Shown: positions 61,147 through 64,000 of the stretch, in pieces | How the letters are laid out: each line of letters starts with the position of its first letter | Position numbering within the stretch: the stretch's first letter is position 1 | DNA from: Karalla daura | Taxonomy: Eukaryota > Chordata > Actinopteri > Chaetodontiformes > Leiognathidae | Direction of reading: 5' to 3' | Assembly (NCBI GenBank): GCA_029224185.1 | Contig: JANZKI010000098.1 | Coordinates: forward strand, 78,001-142,000 | Length of the DNA stretch: 64,000 bases | Notes under the pieces: model-generated | What the model was told of the DNA's origin: nothing | The model's input: only the letters and a program-made list of their open reading frames with translations | Databases searched by the model: none | Position numbers and translations under genes: made by a program

Positions 61147-62688
61147 TTCTGGCCTGCCCCGCATGAGAGAGCACCAATGTTCCTACAAAACTGGAAAAAA
61201 GAATTTGTCTGCTGCTCAGGGTGTGGCTGGGAGCAGCGTGAAAAGAGTGAAACGAGAGCTGATTTTTAAGCGATCCCGCATGTCGCACGGGGCTATGAAG
61301 AGATTGGACATGCCCAATGCTGAGGGGGCCCTTTCCCACTCTGCGAGTCTCCCAGGGACTGTGCCATCTGCTGGGGTGCATTGAATCTGGACGCCTCATC
61401 ACTTTCTATGACCATGTGAGCAGAGGAGACATTGGAGCAGGTACCTGAGCACATGGTTGTCGAGAAATGGTGCTGCTGAAAAACCATACAACCTATCAGC
61501 GTGCAACTCGCTACACAAACACACCACAAGATTCTTCAATTTTTGAAATGAAAATGAAGTTTCAAAGTCAAAGCATGGCAACGTTGCGAATGTTTGTTTG
61601 TGGAGTTCTGTTTTTCCCATTCATTCTTATGGGAAAAAGCCAAATTGGCCAAGTGAGAAACATTTGGCTCTATGGAGACAACGCTTTCAACAATCTGGAA
61701 TACGAGCTCACTGTCACGCCGTAGGGGAGAGTCTCCAGAATGCCCTGACACGATTTGGTGTGTGTACTATGAGAACTGTGGCCACAGTCGCGAGGAGAAG
61801 TGTAACGTTTAACATTGATGGCAGTGATGGAACAATGAATGGGGGCTTATGGAGAGAAAAGGCTGCACTGGGCCATACGATGAGGCTCGTCGTTTAAATT
61901 TCACAAGGCGCACGGGTTTATGGCCTGCCCCGCATGAGAGAGCACCAATGTTCCTACAAAACTGGAAAAAAGAATTTGTCTGCTGCTCAGGGTGTGGCTG
62001 GGAGCAGCGTGAAAAGAGTGAAACGAGAGCTGATTTTTAAGCGATCCCGCATGTCGCACGGGGCTATGAAGAGATTGGACATGCCCAATGCTGAGGGGGC
62101 CCTTTCCCACTCTGCGAGTCTCCCAGGGACTGTGCCATCTGCTGGGGTGCATTGAATCTGGACGCCTCATCACTTTCTATGACCATGTGAGCAGAGGAGA
62201 CATTGGAGCAGGTACCTGAGCACATGGTTGTCGAGAAATGGTGCTGCTGAAAAACCATACAACCTATCAGCGTGCAACTCGCTACACAAACACACCACAA
62301 GATTCTTCAATTTTTGAAATGAAAATGAAGTTTCAAAGTCAAAGCATGGCAACGTTGCGAATGTTTGTTTGTGGAGTTCTGTTTTTCCCATTCATTCTTA
62401 TGGGAAAAAGCCAAATTGGCCAAGTGAGAAACATTTGGCTCTATGGAGACAACGCTTTCAACAATCTGGAATACGAGCTCACTGTCACGCCGTAGGGGAG
62501 AGTCTCCAGAATGCCCTGACACGATTTGGTGTGTGTACTATGAGAACTGTGGCCACAGTCGCGAGGAGAAGTGTAACGTTTAACATTGATGGCAGTGATG
62601 GAACAATGAATGGGGGCTTATGGAGAGAAAAGGCTGCACTGGGCCATACGATGAGGCTCGTCGTTTAAATTTCACAAGGCGCACGGGT
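61147..62688. repeat. Single-monomer tandem duplication, 771 bp period (m80-m82)
   Basis: About 61147-61917 repeats at 61918-62688. Both copies share a change seen nowhere else that I noticed, tttcaacaatctgg (about 61688 and 62459) where other units have tttcaccaatctgg. This points to a very recent one-unit duplication. Confidence 0.85.
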
Positions 62689-63266
62689 TTCTGGCCTGCC
62701 CCGCATGAGAGATCACCAATGTTCCTACAAAACTGGAAAAAAGAATTTGTCTGCTGCTTAGGGTGTGGCTGGCAGCAGCGTGAAAAGAGCGAAACGAGAG
62801 CTGATTTTTAAGCGATCCCGCATGTCGCACGGGGCTATGAAGAGATTGGACATGCCCAATGCTGAGGGGGCCCTTTCCCACTCTGCGAGTCTCCCAGGGA
62901 CTGTGCCATCTGCTGGGGTGCATTGAAGCTGGACGCCTCATCACTTTGTATGACCATGTGAGCAGAGGAGACATTGGAGCAGGTACCTGAGCACATGGTT
63001 GTCGAGAAATGGTGCTGCTGAAAAACCATACAACCTATCAGTGTGCAACTCGCTACACAAACACACCACCAGATTCTTCCATTTTTGAAATGAAAATGAA
63101 GTTTCAAAGTCAAAGTATGGCAACGTTGCGAATGTTTGTTTGTGGAGTTCTGTTTTTCCCATTCATTCTTATGGGAAAAAGCCAAATTGGCCAAGTGATA
63201 AACATTTGGCTCTATGGAGACAACGCCTTCCCAAATCTGGATTATGATCTAGCTGTCAAGCCGTAG
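62689..63266. repeat. Monomer m82, last complete unit
   Basis: This is the remainder of m82. It carries several private changes, including atcagtgtgcaac (about 63042), attcttccattt (about 63080) and ttatgatctagctg (about 63247). The density of private variants is higher than in mid-array monomers, as is often seen near the edge of a homogenising array. Confidence 0.75.
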
Positions 63267-63822
63267 GGGAGAGTTTCCAGTACGCCCTGACACGATTTGG
63301 TGTGTGTAGTATGAGAACTGTGGCCACAGTCGCGAGGAGTAGTGTAACGTTTAACATTGATGGCAGTGGTGGGACAATGAATGGGAGCTTATGGAGAGAA
63401 AAGGCTGCACTGGGCCTACGATGAGGCTCGTCGTTTAAATTTCACAAGGCGCACGGGTTTATGGCCTGCCCCGCATGAGAGAGCACCAATGTTCCTACAA
63501 AACTGGAAAAAAGACTTTGTCTGCTGCTTAGGGTGTGGCTGGGAGCAGCGTGAAAAGAGCGAAACGAGAGCTGATTTTTAAGCGATCCCGCATGTCGCAC
63601 GGGGCTATGAAGAGATTGGACATGCCCAATGCTGAGGGGGCCCTTTCCCACTCTGCGAGTCTCCCAGGGCCTGTGCCATCTGCTGGGGTGCATTGAAGCT
63701 GGACGCCTCATCACTTTGTTTTACCATGTCAGCAGAGGAGACAATGGAGCAGGTACCTGAACACATGGTCGTCGAGAAGAGGTTCTGCTGAAAAACCATA
63801 CAATCTATCAGCGTGCAACTCG
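63267..63822 (+). repeat. Right partial monomer, interrupted at phase 556
   Basis: This unit follows normal monomer sequence through gcgtgcaactcg and then stops. Every complete monomer continues at this point with ctacacaaacacacc, or a one-base variant of the bases just before it, but here the sequence becomes tgttgagg. About 215 bp of the unit are missing from view. They either lie beyond an inserted element to the right or are lost. Confidence 0.95.
63817..63822. other. Candidate target-site duplication at the LTR junction (one side only)
   Basis: The last satellite bases before the element are aactcg. If this is an LTR insertion, the final 4-6 of these should be repeated on the far side, followed by ctacacaaac to resume the monomer. 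The other side is outside the window. Confidence 0.3.
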
Positions 63823-63900
63823 TGTTGAGGTCCAGCCTGACCTACCCGGGTTATTCGATCCAGAAGAAGGGTCAGAAGTCGGATGAGTGGATAGGTGATC

Positions 63901-63906
63901 TTTATT
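63901..63906 (-). promoter_or_regulatory. Candidate LTR poly(A) signal AATAAA
   Basis: The plus strand reads tttatt, giving AATAAA on the minus strand, followed by gatcacctatccac. Its position about 80 bp from the presumed LTR end fits an R-U5 layout. It is the main reason for assigning minus orientation. Confidence 0.5.
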
Positions 63907-63938
63907 CAAAGGCCTTTGGAGATTACATTCAGAGACAA

Positions 63939-63952
63939 AGAGAGAGAGAGAG
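63939..63952. repeat. (AG)7 microsatellite inside the LTR-like element
   Basis: Fourteen bases of perfect AG repeat follow acaa and run into agctctgtct. It is the only simple-sequence run of this type in the window. Confidence 0.85.
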
Positions 63953-64000
63953 CTCTGTCTACCAAATGCAATCTGTTTTAACCATGGACGGCATCTTACT

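Larger units (their letters stand above)
1..63822 (+). repeat. Tandem satellite/macrosatellite array of ~770 bp monomers (82 complete + 2 partial)
   Basis: The same sequence returns every 769-772 bp through the whole interval, always in the same orientation, with no intervening unique DNA. Complete monomers end (phase: last g of gccgtag) at 856, 1627, 2398, 3167, 3938, 4707, 5477, 6248, 7019, 7790, 8561, 9332, 10103, 10874, 11645, 12416, 13185, 13956, 14724, 15495, 16266, 17035, 17806, 18575, 19346, 20115, 20886, 21657, 22428, 23199, 23968, 24739, 25508, 26278, 27049, 27820, 28591, 29362, 30133, 30904, 31675, 32445, 33216, 33986, 34756, 35526, 36296, 37066, 37836, 38607, 39376, 40147, 40916, 41686, 42457, 43228, 43999, 44770, 45540, 46310, 47080, 47852, 48622, 49392, 50162, 50934, 51705, 52476, 53247, 54018, 54789, 55558, 56330, 57101, 57872, 58643, 59414, 60184, 60954, 61724, 62495 and 63266. 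Length differences come from a few 1-bp indels. I do not recognise the family, and whether it is centromeric, subtelomeric or interstitial cannot be seen here. Confidence 0.98.
63823..64000 (-). mobile_element. Partial LTR-like element, minus orientation, inserted in the satellite
   Basis: The satellite stops within a monomer, and unrelated sequence begins with tgttgagg. Read on the minus strand this ends in CCTCAACA, the CA terminus typical of a retroviral LTR. An AATAAAG signal lies about 80 bp inside (63900-63906), as expected for R and U5. A short (AG)7 run and a TTAAAA-like stretch (63976-63981) lie further in. Only 178 bp are visible and the rest lies beyond the window, so I cannot tell a solo LTR from the 3' LTR of a provirus or name the family. 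The alternative is a plain array/flank boundary. Nothing coding is visible. Confidence 0.6.

Noticed and set aside
1..63822. Hundreds of open frames of 60-180 codons on both strands
   Set aside because: They recur once per monomer in overlapping frames on opposite strands, are opened and closed by single variants, change residues freely between copies and show no recognisable domain. They are by-products of a stop-poor repeat.
1..63822. CRISPR array
   Set aside because: The repeat unit is ~770 bp and contiguous, with no short direct repeats separated by unique spacers and no cas-like genes.
1..63822. Ribosomal RNA, 5S or tRNA gene cluster
   Set aside because: No conserved rRNA segments, no A/B box plus cloverleaf and no Pol III T-run after a plausible gene were seen in the monomer.
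1..64000. Inverted or palindromic arrangement of array arms
   Set aside because: Every landmark lies in the same orientation from start to end; no reversed monomer was found.

Overview
The window is almost entirely one tandem array. Bases 1 to 63822 consist of 82 complete monomers of about 770 bp (mostly 769, 770 or 771, extremes 768 and 772) plus a partial monomer at each end. All are head to tail in one orientation. At 63823 the array stops abruptly inside a monomer and is replaced by unrelated sequence that looks like the end of a retroviral-type LTR on the minus strand. I find no supported protein-coding gene, rRNA, tRNA, CRISPR array, phage or bacterial operon. The content (a long, homogenised satellite or macrosatellite array, unequal-crossover signatures, an LTR with an AATAAA signal) points to a eukaryote, probably a vertebrate. 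The species cannot be fixed from this sequence and I do not recognise the repeat as a named family.

Layout. I set the monomer phase so that each unit ends at the near-invariant gccgtag; m1 is 86-856 and m82 is 62496-63266. Monomers fall into several subfamilies separated by linked diagnostic variants. They recur in ordered blocks, so the array has mosaic higher-order structure. Bases 1-10829 recur almost base for base at 20802-31630 (offset 20801 bp, 27 monomers). Bases 12690-16339 recur at 18080-21730 (offset 5390-5391), and 2462-4552 recurs at 16330-18420 (offset 13868). Local dimers repeat at 6486-10049 (1542 bp step), 30709-33890 (1541), 35092-38149 (1540) and 37412-40486 (1540). A four-monomer unit is duplicated at 44699-47275 and 47781-50357 (3082). 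A single monomer is duplicated near 61147-62688 (771). One cassette of subfamilies recurs at about 30.7-35.1, 44.7-47.3, 47.8-50.4 and 58.6-62.7 kb.

Mosaic monomers (m14, m51, m56, m58, m70) show where unequal exchange or gene conversion happened. In m70 the foreign patch is at most about 115 bp. Long open frames occur on both strands, one plus-strand frame covering most of the monomer with one or two stops. Differences between copies alter the encoded residues freely and stops come and go, so I read these frames as non-coding. Conserved non-coding landmarks include a KpnI-containing palindrome CAGGTACCTG, a 7-bp-arm hairpin and, in one subfamily, an AATAAA hexamer.

All comparisons were made by eye. 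Boundaries of duplicated blocks are good to a few tens of bases except where stated.
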